In this document: piece by piece, positions 52,585-60,807 of the stretch
How the letters are laid out: every line of letters starts with the position of its first letter
Position numbering within the stretch: position 1 is the stretch's first letter
Source: Alistipes sp.
GTDB taxonomy: Bacteria > Bacteroidota > Bacteroidia > Bacteroidales > Rikenellaceae
Assembly (NCBI GenBank): GCA_017465055.1
Contig: JAFTWZ010000018.1
Span: 1 to 64,000, forward strand
Reading direction: 5' to 3'
DNA length: 64,000 nt
The notes under the pieces: model-generated
Database searches by the model: none
What the model saw: the letters and a program-made list of their open reading frames with translations, nothing else
What the model was told of the DNA's origin: nothing
Position numbers and translations under genes: made by a program

Positions 52585-54447
52585 TTATCGAGCAAACTCT
52601 ACAACCAATGCCGACATAGGCGCGACTTTAAGACCGCTCATCGCAACACTCTCGCCAGTGATGACGTTGCGACCCTCGTCGAGGCCCTCGCTAATCTCGC
52701 TGTAGCGCTCCCAGGGCACCACGCGCTCGTTGTTCGTATTGTTGATATAGACGAAGACAACCTCGTCATCGTTATAGCGGAAGTAGGCATAGGTATTATC
52801 ACGATCGATAAAGTGGAGCGTCTTACCGTTGTGAATAACATCCTTAGATTTACGCCAGTTCATAATCTGACGAGTGTAGTCGTAGACCTCCTTGGCCGCG
52901 CCCGTATGCTGCGCCCTATCGAAGAGGTTGATTCTATCGCCTGGCCAGCCTCCTGGGAAGTCGACACGTAACGTGGGGTGTCCCTTAGAGCGATCCGTTG
53001 AGCGGAACATCAACTCGTCGCCATAGAGCATCTGGGGCATACCACGAAGCGTAGCGAGAAGCGTATGTACAATCTTCATACGACGAGCATCGCCCTCGCA
53101 GACATCGCCAATACGATCAGTATCGTGGTTGGCCGCCATAATCATCATATTGCTAAGGTCGTGATAGACGAAATCGTGCGACAGAACGTCATAGACACGC
53201 GTCATACCCTGACCCCAACCACAGTTGCCACTCTCGGTCATAGCGGCACGTATAGCGTCGTGGAGCGGGAAGTCCATAATGGACTTTAGATGCGAGTCGA
53301 AACCATCCTTATTGGCGTTGCCACCCTGCCAGTAGGCTAGCTGTGGTATTGACGAGGTCCACACCTCTCCTACGATATTGAAGTTTGGATACTCATCCAT
53401 AACAGCCTTACACCACTGGCTCATAGGCATCTTCTCGTTATAGGGGTATGTGTCGACACGGAAGCCGTCAAGGCCTGAGTACTCGATCCACCATACGGCC
53501 CACTGCTTAAAGTAGTGAAGCAGGTAGGGGTTGTCTAAGTTCATATCGGCCATCGAACGGTCGAACCAGCCACTCTCCATCTGGTAGAGATCCGACTTCG
53601 AGGCGTTGAAATCCATATTTGTCGAGAAGGTCCAGTTCGACTGCGTGTACTTATCCCACTGGTGCGTCCAATCCTCAAAAGGCTGGTCGGCATACCACCA
53701 GTGCGACGTAGAGCTATGGTTTGGCACGATATCCATAATAACCTTAAGGCCACGCTCGTGACACTGGTCGACATACTCCTTAAATAGCTCGTTGCTACCG
53801 TAGCGTGAGTCTATAAGGTAGTAGTCGCTACACGAGTAGCCGTGATACGACGCACCATTCTCGTTGTCGAGCAACAGTGGCGTTGACCAGATGGCCGTAG
53901 CACCGAGGTCGGCAATATAGTCGAGGTGGTCGATCATACCCTGAAGGTCGCCACCGTGGCGGCGGCCAGGATTTGAGCGCATAACCTTCTCTACGGTGTC
54001 ATCCGTAGAGTCATTCTCGGGGTCGCCATTAGCAAAGCGGTCGGGCATAATAAGATATACGAAGTCGGCCGTAGTGAAGCTCTCTCTAAGGTGCGAGCCC
54101 TCCGCGCGCTCGGCGATAACGTAGCTACGATCGTAGCGACGCTTGCCATCGCTAAAGCGCAGCGTATACTCGCCAGCCACAGCATCGTCGCTAATAGTAA
54201 CGTCGACAAAGAGGTAGTTGGGGCTATCGGCCTTATGTACCTCGGCCACAGCAACACCCTGACCCTCGGGGAGGATTGTAACGTCGAAGGCGGAGATACC
54301 CTCGCCATTAATCATAAGCTGCAACGGCGTGTTCATACCCACCCACCACGAGAGTGGCTCGACGTGCTTAATATCGAATTTTGGTTTTGCCGCCGTAGCA
54401 CTAACGGCTATGGCCACAAACATCAGAATGGAAAGTACTCTTTTCAT
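52585..54447 (-). CDS. SusA-like GH13 neopullulanase
   Basis: 620 residues, close to the length of Bacteroides SusA. Signal peptide MKRVLSILMFVAIAVSATAA, then an N-terminal beta domain (about 25-120) of the cyclomaltodextrinase/neopullulanase type. The GH13 barrel has the nucleophile in DGFRVDTYPY, the acid/base in NIVGEVWTSS and the third acid in NHDTDRIGD. The C-terminal beta domain follows from about 540. It would cut oligosaccharides released from starch in the periplasm. It is the last gene of the locus, 45 bp after a cytoplasmic GH13. Confidence 0.9.
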   Translation of the reverse strand: MKRVLSILMFVAIAVSATAAKPKFDIKHVEPLSWWVGMNTPLQLMINGEGISAFDVTILPEGQGVAVAEVHKADSPNYLFVDVTISDDAVAGEYTLRFSDGKRRYDRSYVIAERAEGSHLRESFTTADFVYLIMPDRFANGDPENDSTDDTVEKVMRSNPGRRHGGDLQGMIDHLDYIADLGATAIWSTPLLLDNENGASYHGYSCSDYYLIDSRYGSNELFKEYVDQCHERGLKVIMDIVPNHSSTSHWWYADQPFEDWTHQWDKYTQSNWTFSTNMDFNASKSDLYQMESGWFDRSMADMNLDNPYLLHYFKQWAVWWIEYSGLDGFRVDTYPYNEKMPMSQWCKAVMDEYPNFNIVGEVWTSSIPQLAYWQGGNANKDGFDSHLKSIMDFPLHDAIRAAMTESGNCGWGQGMTRVYDVLSHDFVYHDLSNMMIMAANHDTDRIGDVCEGDARRMKIVHTLLATLRGMPQMLYGDELMFRSTDRSKGHPTLRVDFPGGWPGDRINLFDRAQHTGAAKEVYDYTRQIMNWRKSKDVIHNGKTLHFIDRDNTYAYFRYNDDEVVFVYINNTNNERVVPWERYSEISEGLDEGRNVITGESVAMSGLKVAPMSALVVEFAR

Positions 54448-54492
54448 ATCTTAGTAATCACTTGCGGGGTGCTTCACAGTGTAGAACCGCCC

Positions 54493-55779
54493 CTATTTTA
54501 CCAATATTTTATAGCTCCAGGGCATTAAATCGCGCTCTACGTGCGACTCGAGCACAAAAGGCTCGCCCGTTATAGCATCGCGGTAGCTACCTGCGTAGAT
54601 ACCAGTGTTAAAGTCGGCGTGGATGGTGTATGGCGAGAGGTTAACGATGGCCACAACACGACTACCGCGCACCTCGCGTACGAAGGTAATAATGCAGTCC
54701 TTAGCGTTATTCTCAATCTCGATAAACTCGCCACCACGCTCGCCAGCATCCAACGCTCGCTCGCTATGCTTCAATGCGCAGAGCCTACGATATAGCTCCG
54801 TAGCTGCACACTCTACATATTGCGATGCGGGGATAGGGTCACGCTCGAAGAACTCGAAAGAGTGGTCGTAGCCGACCTCCTGACCTGTATATATCAGCGG
54901 CATAGTCGAGGGCATAAGGAAGGTCATAGCAGTCATTACGTCCAACGCTCGGCCGAAACGCTCTTGGTGCGAGCCGCTCCACGAGTTTTCGTCGTGGTTC
55001 GAGGTAAAGCTCATACGCATAGCCTCTCGCGGATACTTCGCCCTCTCCGCATATATAGCGTTACGCATATCCCACACTCGGCGCTGACCTTTGGCAATAT
55101 CGCACATTATGTGGTGTATGTTCCACTGATAGCTCATATTAAAGGCTCTATCGAAGAGGTTATCCTCCTCGGCCTCGGCCAGCATAAAGATATCGGGGCG
55201 TAGGCGATGAAGCTCCGAGGCAGCCTCCTGCCAGAACTCGATAGGCACCAACATAGCCATATCGCACCTAAAGCCATCTATGTCGAACTCCTCGACCCAG
55301 TAGCGCATAGCGTCGATATGTCCGCGCCACACGTCGTGATTGGCATAGTTTAGCTTAGCGGTATCGCTCCAGTCCCAGGGCACCTTAGCTACGCCATTGT
55401 CATCGCGCTCGTACCAATCGGCAGGGCGCTCCGTAATCCAGCGTGCATCGCGCGCCGTATGGTTAGCCACCCAATCTAATAGCACCCGCATACCGAGAGC
55501 CTTTGCCGTGGTGATAAAGTGGCGCAAATCCTCCTCCGTGCCGAACTCCTCGCTGACGGCCTTGTAGTCGCGGATAGAGTAGTACGAGCCGAGGCTACCC
55601 TTACGACCCTCAACGCCTATAGGGTATATAGGCATAAGCCATATGGCATCGACACCTATAGAGCGTAGAAACGCTAATCGCTCCGCAGCGGCACGCAACG
55701 TGCCCTCCTCGGTAAACTGCCTAACGTTAAGCTCATAGAGCACAGCCGAATAGCTCCACTCGGGATTCTTATACATCAT
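54493..55779 (-). CDS. GH13 alpha-amylase without signal peptide
   Basis: 428 residues from MMYKNPEWSY. No signal peptide, so it is likely cytoplasmic. The catalytic residues are visible: nucleophile in DGFRCDMAML, acid in FMLAEAEEDN, and NHDENSW. It aligns over its length with the next upstream gene, a lipoprotein GH13. The open frame runs on to 55827, but the extra part overlaps the terminator of the preceding gene at 55797-55830, so the downstream start was chosen. It would break down imported maltodextrins. Confidence 0.88.
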   Translation of the reverse strand: MMYKNPEWSYSAVLYELNVRQFTEEGTLRAAAERLAFLRSIGVDAIWLMPIYPIGVEGRKGSLGSYYSIRDYKAVSEEFGTEEDLRHFITTAKALGMRVLLDWVANHTARDARWITERPADWYERDDNGVAKVPWDWSDTAKLNYANHDVWRGHIDAMRYWVEEFDIDGFRCDMAMLVPIEFWQEAASELHRLRPDIFMLAEAEEDNLFDRAFNMSYQWNIHHIMCDIAKGQRRVWDMRNAIYAERAKYPREAMRMSFTSNHDENSWSGSHQERFGRALDVMTAMTFLMPSTMPLIYTGQEVGYDHSFEFFERDPIPASQYVECAATELYRRLCALKHSERALDAGERGGEFIEIENNAKDCIITFVREVRGSRVVAIVNLSPYTIHADFNTGIYAGSYRDAITGEPFVLESHVERDLMPWSYKILVK

Positions 55780-55796
55780 TAACCGTCGAAAAAAAA

Positions 55797-55830
55797 TAGG
55801 GCACGCCACCATCAAAAGGTAGCGCACCCT
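55797..55830 (-). terminator. Internal terminator between the two GH13 paralogues
   Basis: tagggcacgccacc pairs with ggtagcgcaccct (with wobble pairs), and aaaaaaaa beside the left arm gives a T-run on the minus strand. It would limit expression of the last two genes relative to the first ones. Confidence 0.7.
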
Positions 55831-55840
55831 GTAGGATTAA

Positions 55841-57244
55841 CTATTTTGAAAGAAGCATAAAGCCCCACGCTGGAAGCTCTACGACGTCGCCTGGCTTGAG
55901 GCTCTTAGCCTGGCCACAAGCGCGAGTGTAGTCGCCTGCAATAGCCTCAGAGACTACAAACGAGGTAGGCTCGGCCGAGAAGTTAAAGGCACAGAGAACC
56001 GTGTTGTCGCCCTTCTCTCGCACGAAGGCCAATACGCTCTCGGGAACATCCTCAACAAACTGAGCAGGAGCCACATCGGCACCAGCAGCCAAAGCTGCAT
56101 TGTTGTGGCGGAACGAGGTGAGTCTCTTGTAGAAGTCACGGTACTCCTTGCCATACTCCGTATCGACAAGCTCTACGATAGAGTCCTTCTCGAAGAACTC
56201 GAGGCGGCGGTTAAGACCAATCTCCTGACCTGTGTAGATCAGTGGCTGACCCTTAGGCATAACGAATGTGAGTGCTGCGAAGGCCTTGTGAGCATCGCCC
56301 ATACGCTCAAACTCGGTACCAGCCCACGAGTTCTCGTCGTGGTTCGACGTAAACATAAGACGCATAGCAGGAGCAGGATATTTAACATCGTCACGCGACA
56401 TATACTCCTTAAGGTCGGCTACCGTCTTAGCCTCAGTCTTGATAGTGCCATCGCCAGCGACGTTCTTAGTCTCGCTGCCACCCTTAGCCATAGCGTTGAA
56501 GATGTGGTGTAGCTCCCAAGCATAGGTAGCCTCGAAGCCGCACTCGTGCAACCAGGTCTCCTCGCCCTCGGCCAAGAGGTATACATCGGGGTTAATCTGG
56601 CGCACCTGCTTCCAAGCCTCTGCCCAGAAGTCGGCAGGCACGTTCATCGCAACGTCGCAACGGTAGCCATCAACACCCATCTCGATCCAATACTTAAGTG
56701 CGTCGAGCATAGCAAGGCGCATATCCTGATTCTCGTAGTTGAGCTTAGCGATATCGGTCCAGTCGTACTCTACGATAGGCAGACCCGTAGCCTCGTCCAT
56801 AACGTACCAATCCTTCTTACCCTCTTTCCACCAGTTGGCATCACGCGAGGTGTGGTTAGCCACCCAGTCGATGATAACCTTAAGGCCGAGGTCGTGGGCG
56901 GTGTTGAGGAAGCGCTGGAAGTCCTCCAAAGTACCGAACTCGGGGTTGATAGCCTTATAGTCGATAATCGAGTAGTATGAGCCGAGAGTACCCTTGCGGC
57001 CATCAACGCCGATAGGGCTAATAGGCATAAGCCATACGATATCTACGCCCATCTCCTTAAGCTCGGGCAGATACTTCTCTGCAGCAGCAAATGTACCCTC
57101 CTCGGTAGCCTGACGGATGTTAAGCTCGTAGACTACGGAGTTAAACTTATCAAACTTCTGGCAGCACTGTGCCTCCTGCTTACCACAGTTGCAGCAGCCA
57201 ACAAACATTGCTACAGCAACCAAAAATGCTAAAACTCTCTTCAT
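55841..57244 (-). CDS. GH13 alpha-amylase lipoprotein
   Basis: 467 residues. Lipobox FVGC at Cys 17, followed by several further cysteines (CCNC, QCC). The GH13 barrel carries the nucleophile in DGYRCDVAMNV, the acid in YLLAEGEETW and NHDENSWAG. It is a paralogue of the following cytoplasmic gene (both have the SIR/SII-DYKA and RKG-LGSYYS patterns). The presence of one exported and one cytoplasmic version suggests the same bonds are cut on both sides of the membrane. It follows the large GH13 by 18 bp. Confidence 0.9.
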   Translation of the reverse strand: MKRVLAFLVAVAMFVGCCNCGKQEAQCCQKFDKFNSVVYELNIRQATEEGTFAAAEKYLPELKEMGVDIVWLMPISPIGVDGRKGTLGSYYSIIDYKAINPEFGTLEDFQRFLNTAHDLGLKVIIDWVANHTSRDANWWKEGKKDWYVMDEATGLPIVEYDWTDIAKLNYENQDMRLAMLDALKYWIEMGVDGYRCDVAMNVPADFWAEAWKQVRQINPDVYLLAEGEETWLHECGFEATYAWELHHIFNAMAKGGSETKNVAGDGTIKTEAKTVADLKEYMSRDDVKYPAPAMRLMFTSNHDENSWAGTEFERMGDAHKAFAALTFVMPKGQPLIYTGQEIGLNRRLEFFEKDSIVELVDTEYGKEYRDFYKRLTSFRHNNAALAAGADVAPAQFVEDVPESVLAFVREKGDNTVLCAFNFSAEPTSFVVSEAIAGDYTRACGQAKSLKPGDVVELPAWGFMLLSK

Positions 57245-57262
57245 AATATTAGTTGGTTTAAA

Positions 57263-59383
57263 TTATTTGTTTACAACAACATATCCACGTGCTGGAATAG
57301 TCACCTCGATGTTACCATCGCCGAGGCACTTAGCCTCGCCACCCTCGGTAGCTACGGCTACGCCAAGCTCGCCACACTTTGCAAACGATGGAAGCTCGAC
57401 GCAGACGTTCTTGACCTCGTCGCGAACGTTGATACCTACAACAGCCCACTGACCCATATAGTGGCGGAGGAATACCCAAGCAGCGTCGTCGACATACAAC
57501 GTGAGGTAGTCGCCATACATCAGAGGCATAGAGCCACGACGCTCTTTGAAGAGTGCACGAGTCATCTCATACTGCTTAACCTGATAGTCGTTATAGCCCT
57601 CGAAGGTCATCATATCGCGGTTATCGGGGTCGTTAGCACCTGGCACGCCATACTCATCACCCTGATATACACAAGGTACACCTGGCACGGTGGTGATAAT
57701 AGCCTTCAGGAGCTGCAGGCCTGCGTGGCCCTTGTCCATATCTCCTACCTCAACCTCGCGATGCCAACCCTCGGCCTTATCGTCTGGACACCAGAGCGAC
57801 ATATCGCCACCAGCAAGCGAGATAAAGCGTGGCTTGTCGTGGTTACCCGTAATGTTACCCATAGTGTGGTGCGAGCCATAGGCCGCCTCCGACTCCTCGA
57901 CAGTAGCTACGATGTCGCGCATCGAACGGCTCTCGTCGACAATGACGTCGCGCGAGGTGTGATAGAGGTTAAAGTCGAACTGCGAGTCGATCATACCCGA
58001 CTTAACATATGAGCCGATAAGCTCTACGTCGCCATAGGTCTCGCCAATCTGCCAAAGAGCACGATCGGGCATCTCCGACTTCATCTTGTGGGTGAGCATA
58101 CGCCAATAGTTGAGAGGAATATGCTTACAAGCGTCGTGGCGATAGCCATCGAAGTCGAAGTTACGCACCCAGTGGAGTGCCGTATCGGTCATAGGGTCGC
58201 ACACCTCCTCACGACGAGTGTCGAGCGTAGGGATATGCTCGTCGAACCACGTTGTCAAGCGTGTCTCGCCATCCCACTGGCCGATATTCTTACGACCATC
58301 GGGCAAGTAGAGCTCCGTAGTCCAGTCGGGGTGCTCCTGGAGCACTGGAGAGTTGATATGTAGGTGGTTAGCCACATAGTCTAAGATTACGTTCATCTGA
58401 CCCTCGTGTGCCGTAGCGAGCATCGTGCGAAGCTCCTCATCGGTACCGAAGCGCTCGTCGACCTTAGTGTTGTAGATAGGCCAGTAGCCGTGGTAGCCCG
58501 AGAACTTAGTGTCGGGGTTAACATTCTGACCCCAAGCGTCGTAAGGATTCTGCGTGATAGGCGAAATCCAGATTGTGGTGATACCTAAGTCGGTAAAGAA
58601 GCCATCCTCAATCTTGGCGGTGATACCTGCGATATCGCCACCCTGGTAGTCTACCTTGTCGAGTACCTCGGGAGAGTTAATCTTCCAGTCGTTTGCCGTG
58701 TTGCCGTTGTTGAAACGGTCAATCATAAGCGAGTAGAGAATCTGCGACTGGTTATCCTGACGGCGAATGTCGGCAGCATCGGTAACAACCACACCCTGCT
58801 CCAAAGGAAGCAGCACGTCATTGAAACGGCCACGCTCCGAAGCGGCAAAGAGGCGGATTACCGAGCGAGAGTAGTCCTTAGCATACTCCGGAATTGCAAC
58901 GCTGATGGTACGGCCCTCAATACGTACATCGTCGAGGCGGTTGTTCTGCCACAAGGCTATAGCCTCGGTTATGGGCTGCGTAGCCTCTACGACGATGCGG
59001 CCATCCTTGACCTCGGTAGATGACATATAGCTCTCCTTGTCGCGCTTACCACCAAGCACTACGATAGCCAGGGCCTCATCGCCGTGCCATACATCGATGG
59101 TAGATACCAGGACGTCGGCCGAGGTGGTTACATCAAACTCCGTCCAGTTGTCGGCGCGTGACGCAAGAGCGAGACGCTCATCTGCGGTTGTGACTCTATC
59201 GGCCCCCTCCCAGTGGGGATAGTAGTCGGTAAGGTAGTGTGACGTAGTGCCCGACTTGATGGTCATAGGCACGACCGCTGCGGCATTACCGCGAGCGAAC
59301 TTAGCCTCCGTCTGGGCACATCCCGCAGCAAACAGCGCAACGAGCACAGCACAGAGCATCGATAGTGAAAGAGTCTTTTTCAT
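57263..59383 (-). CDS. Large GH13 alpha-amylase lipoprotein, SusG-like role
   Basis: 706 residues. Lipobox FAAGC at Cys 22. Residues about 35-200 form a beta domain outside the barrel, which may bind glycan. The barrel has the nucleophile in DGYRHDACKH, the acid in LWQIGETYGD and NHDKPRF, with WISPITQNPYDAWG in the central part. The length is close to that of SusG, the outer-membrane amylase of Bacteroides, and the position in the operon fits that role: cutting long alpha-glucans at the cell surface. Homology to SusG itself was not tested. Confidence 0.88.
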   Translation of the reverse strand: MKKTLSLSMLCAVLVALFAAGCAQTEAKFARGNAAAVVPMTIKSGTTSHYLTDYYPHWEGADRVTTADERLALASRADNWTEFDVTTSADVLVSTIDVWHGDEALAIVVLGGKRDKESYMSSTEVKDGRIVVEATQPITEAIALWQNNRLDDVRIEGRTISVAIPEYAKDYSRSVIRLFAASERGRFNDVLLPLEQGVVVTDAADIRRQDNQSQILYSLMIDRFNNGNTANDWKINSPEVLDKVDYQGGDIAGITAKIEDGFFTDLGITTIWISPITQNPYDAWGQNVNPDTKFSGYHGYWPIYNTKVDERFGTDEELRTMLATAHEGQMNVILDYVANHLHINSPVLQEHPDWTTELYLPDGRKNIGQWDGETRLTTWFDEHIPTLDTRREEVCDPMTDTALHWVRNFDFDGYRHDACKHIPLNYWRMLTHKMKSEMPDRALWQIGETYGDVELIGSYVKSGMIDSQFDFNLYHTSRDVIVDESRSMRDIVATVEESEAAYGSHHTMGNITGNHDKPRFISLAGGDMSLWCPDDKAEGWHREVEVGDMDKGHAGLQLLKAIITTVPGVPCVYQGDEYGVPGANDPDNRDMMTFEGYNDYQVKQYEMTRALFKERRGSMPLMYGDYLTLYVDDAAWVFLRHYMGQWAVVGINVRDEVKNVCVELPSFAKCGELGVAVATEGGEAKCLGDGNIEVTIPARGYVVVNK

Positions 59384-59411
59384 ATTGTTTGTGTTTTAGT
59401 AATTTTCTCGG

Positions 59412-60704
59412 TTACTCTATATCCATCATCCAGTCGATACCCTCGTGGAGGTTATTCTGGTTGGTAAAGTCCCAATAGGAGTTATTCTCCCACGTCGAGC
59501 CGTAGCCCCACGCCGCAGGGTAGGTATACAGGCCCGTGCCGTGGCCCTGAGCCTTGCCAGAAAGGAGGTCGGGCAGCGACTCCGTGCCCCACGTGATAAC
59601 GCCTATTCCGCCACCAGCCTTAACATCCTCGGCCAGAGCCTTAAGCCACGCACGCTGATTAGCTGGGGTGTAGTTCGTGGCATTTGTGGCATCGTTCCAG
59701 TCGGGATAGTTGTACGAGTTGTCGCACCAGTCGCCCATCCACTGACCATTCACCGTTCCCGTAGTGAACGAGTGCGCAGTCTCGAGCACCATTATGCGCT
59801 TGCCATACTTCGACTGCATAGCCTTGCCCAACGCCTCGAAACTAACGTACGAGCCCATCGAGTGGCCTATGTTTGTGCCAGGATACCACGACAGAGCTAT
59901 GATGTCGTAGTTCGTGCAGCCATTCAGCGTATAAGTGTCGAGATAGCCGAGCTTTGCGGGGTTGGCGATATGCAAGGCCGAGAGGATTTCAAGGTCGTAT
60001 TTACGCGCAAAGTCGCGCACGGCCGTATGTCCATAGTTGAGCAGGCGTGCGGTGCGTGCGCCATCGTGCGAGCCGTTGAGCATAAAGCCGATGTTCACCT
60101 CGTTGCCCACGGCTACAATCTTGGGGTCGATACCCTCTGCGTGGAGCGTCTCGAGCGATTCGAGTACCCAGTTATATATGTTGCCACCGAGCGTCACCTC
60201 ATCCATCGACTTCCAATCCTCGGGAATGTTGTTGTGCGTAGCTCCCGTAGAGGAGTATTTGTCGTAGTCGGGCTTTAGCGTGAGCATAATATCCAAACCC
60301 TCGGCCAGCGCCATCTTGGCATCCTCCACCACGCGTGGCATCTGCTGCCAGTCGATCGTGACGCCATTAATCTCAGGGAAAGCCAAACGGTCGAGCTGCA
60401 GACGTACGATGTTCGCACCGTGATTTTTAATCGAGCTATATGGGTTTGTAACCTCGCCACTCTCGCGATACTCCAGACCGAAGTCGATCATATAGTTGGC
60501 AAACGACATTGTCGTACCCTTGTAGAACTTCTCCACATCGGGCTCAGGCTCTGGTTCTGGCTCAGGCTCTGGCTTATCGCTCGGGTCATCACCAGGATTC
60601 TCGGTATTGTCGCCATTATCGGGCAGTTTAAGATCCTCATCGCCGCCACAAGCCACCGCCATAAGCATCGCAAGGGGCAGCACTGCCCAAAGTAACTTTT
60701 TCAT
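59412..60704 (-). CDS. GH53 endo-galactanase-like lipoprotein
   Basis: 430 residues from MKKLLWAVLP. The lipobox is MAVAC at Cys 19, followed by acidic residues (GGDEDL), the export signal for the cell surface in Bacteroidetes. A P/E linker (residues about 45-56) leads to a GH53 barrel, with the acid/base Glu 202 in VGNEVN and the nucleophile Glu 308 in VLETAHS. GH53 enzymes cut beta-1,4-galactan. Here the loop after the fourth strand (LTLKPDYDKYSS) differs from the usual FHYSD pattern. A GH53 enzyme among GH13 genes is unusual, so its substrate may not be classical galactan. Confidence 0.85.
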   Translation of the reverse strand: MKKLLWAVLPLAMLMAVACGGDEDLKLPDNGDNTENPGDDPSDKPEPEPEPEPEPDVEKFYKGTTMSFANYMIDFGLEYRESGEVTNPYSSIKNHGANIVRLQLDRLAFPEINGVTIDWQQMPRVVEDAKMALAEGLDIMLTLKPDYDKYSSTGATHNNIPEDWKSMDEVTLGGNIYNWVLESLETLHAEGIDPKIVAVGNEVNIGFMLNGSHDGARTARLLNYGHTAVRDFARKYDLEILSALHIANPAKLGYLDTYTLNGCTNYDIIALSWYPGTNIGHSMGSYVSFEALGKAMQSKYGKRIMVLETAHSFTTGTVNGQWMGDWCDNSYNYPDWNDATNATNYTPANQRAWLKALAEDVKAGGGIGVITWGTESLPDLLSGKAQGHGTGLYTYPAAWGYGSTWENNSYWDFTNQNNLHEGIDWMMDIE

Positions 60705-60761
60705 AGTCGGTATTCGTTTGTTAGGGGTTGGGAGGCCGATCAAAGCCGCCCAACCAAAGGT

Positions 60762-60797
60762 TACAATATCGCGTACGTACGTGTACGCGATATTGTA
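60762..60797. promoter_or_regulatory. Perfect 15-bp-arm palindrome between SusE-like and GH53 genes
   Basis: tacaatatcgcgtac (60762-60776) and its exact complement (60783-60797) surround the 6-nt loop gtacgt. It begins 10 bp past the SusE-like stop codon. No T-run follows on the minus strand, so a stabilising hairpin, RNA processing site or regulator-binding site is likelier than a terminator. Confidence 0.7.
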
Positions 60798-60807
60798 TAG
60801 AGTGTGA

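Noticed and set aside
55780-55827. N-terminal extension of the cytoplasmic GH13
   Set aside because: The extra codons lie within the terminator hairpin of the preceding gene and do not form a signal peptide.
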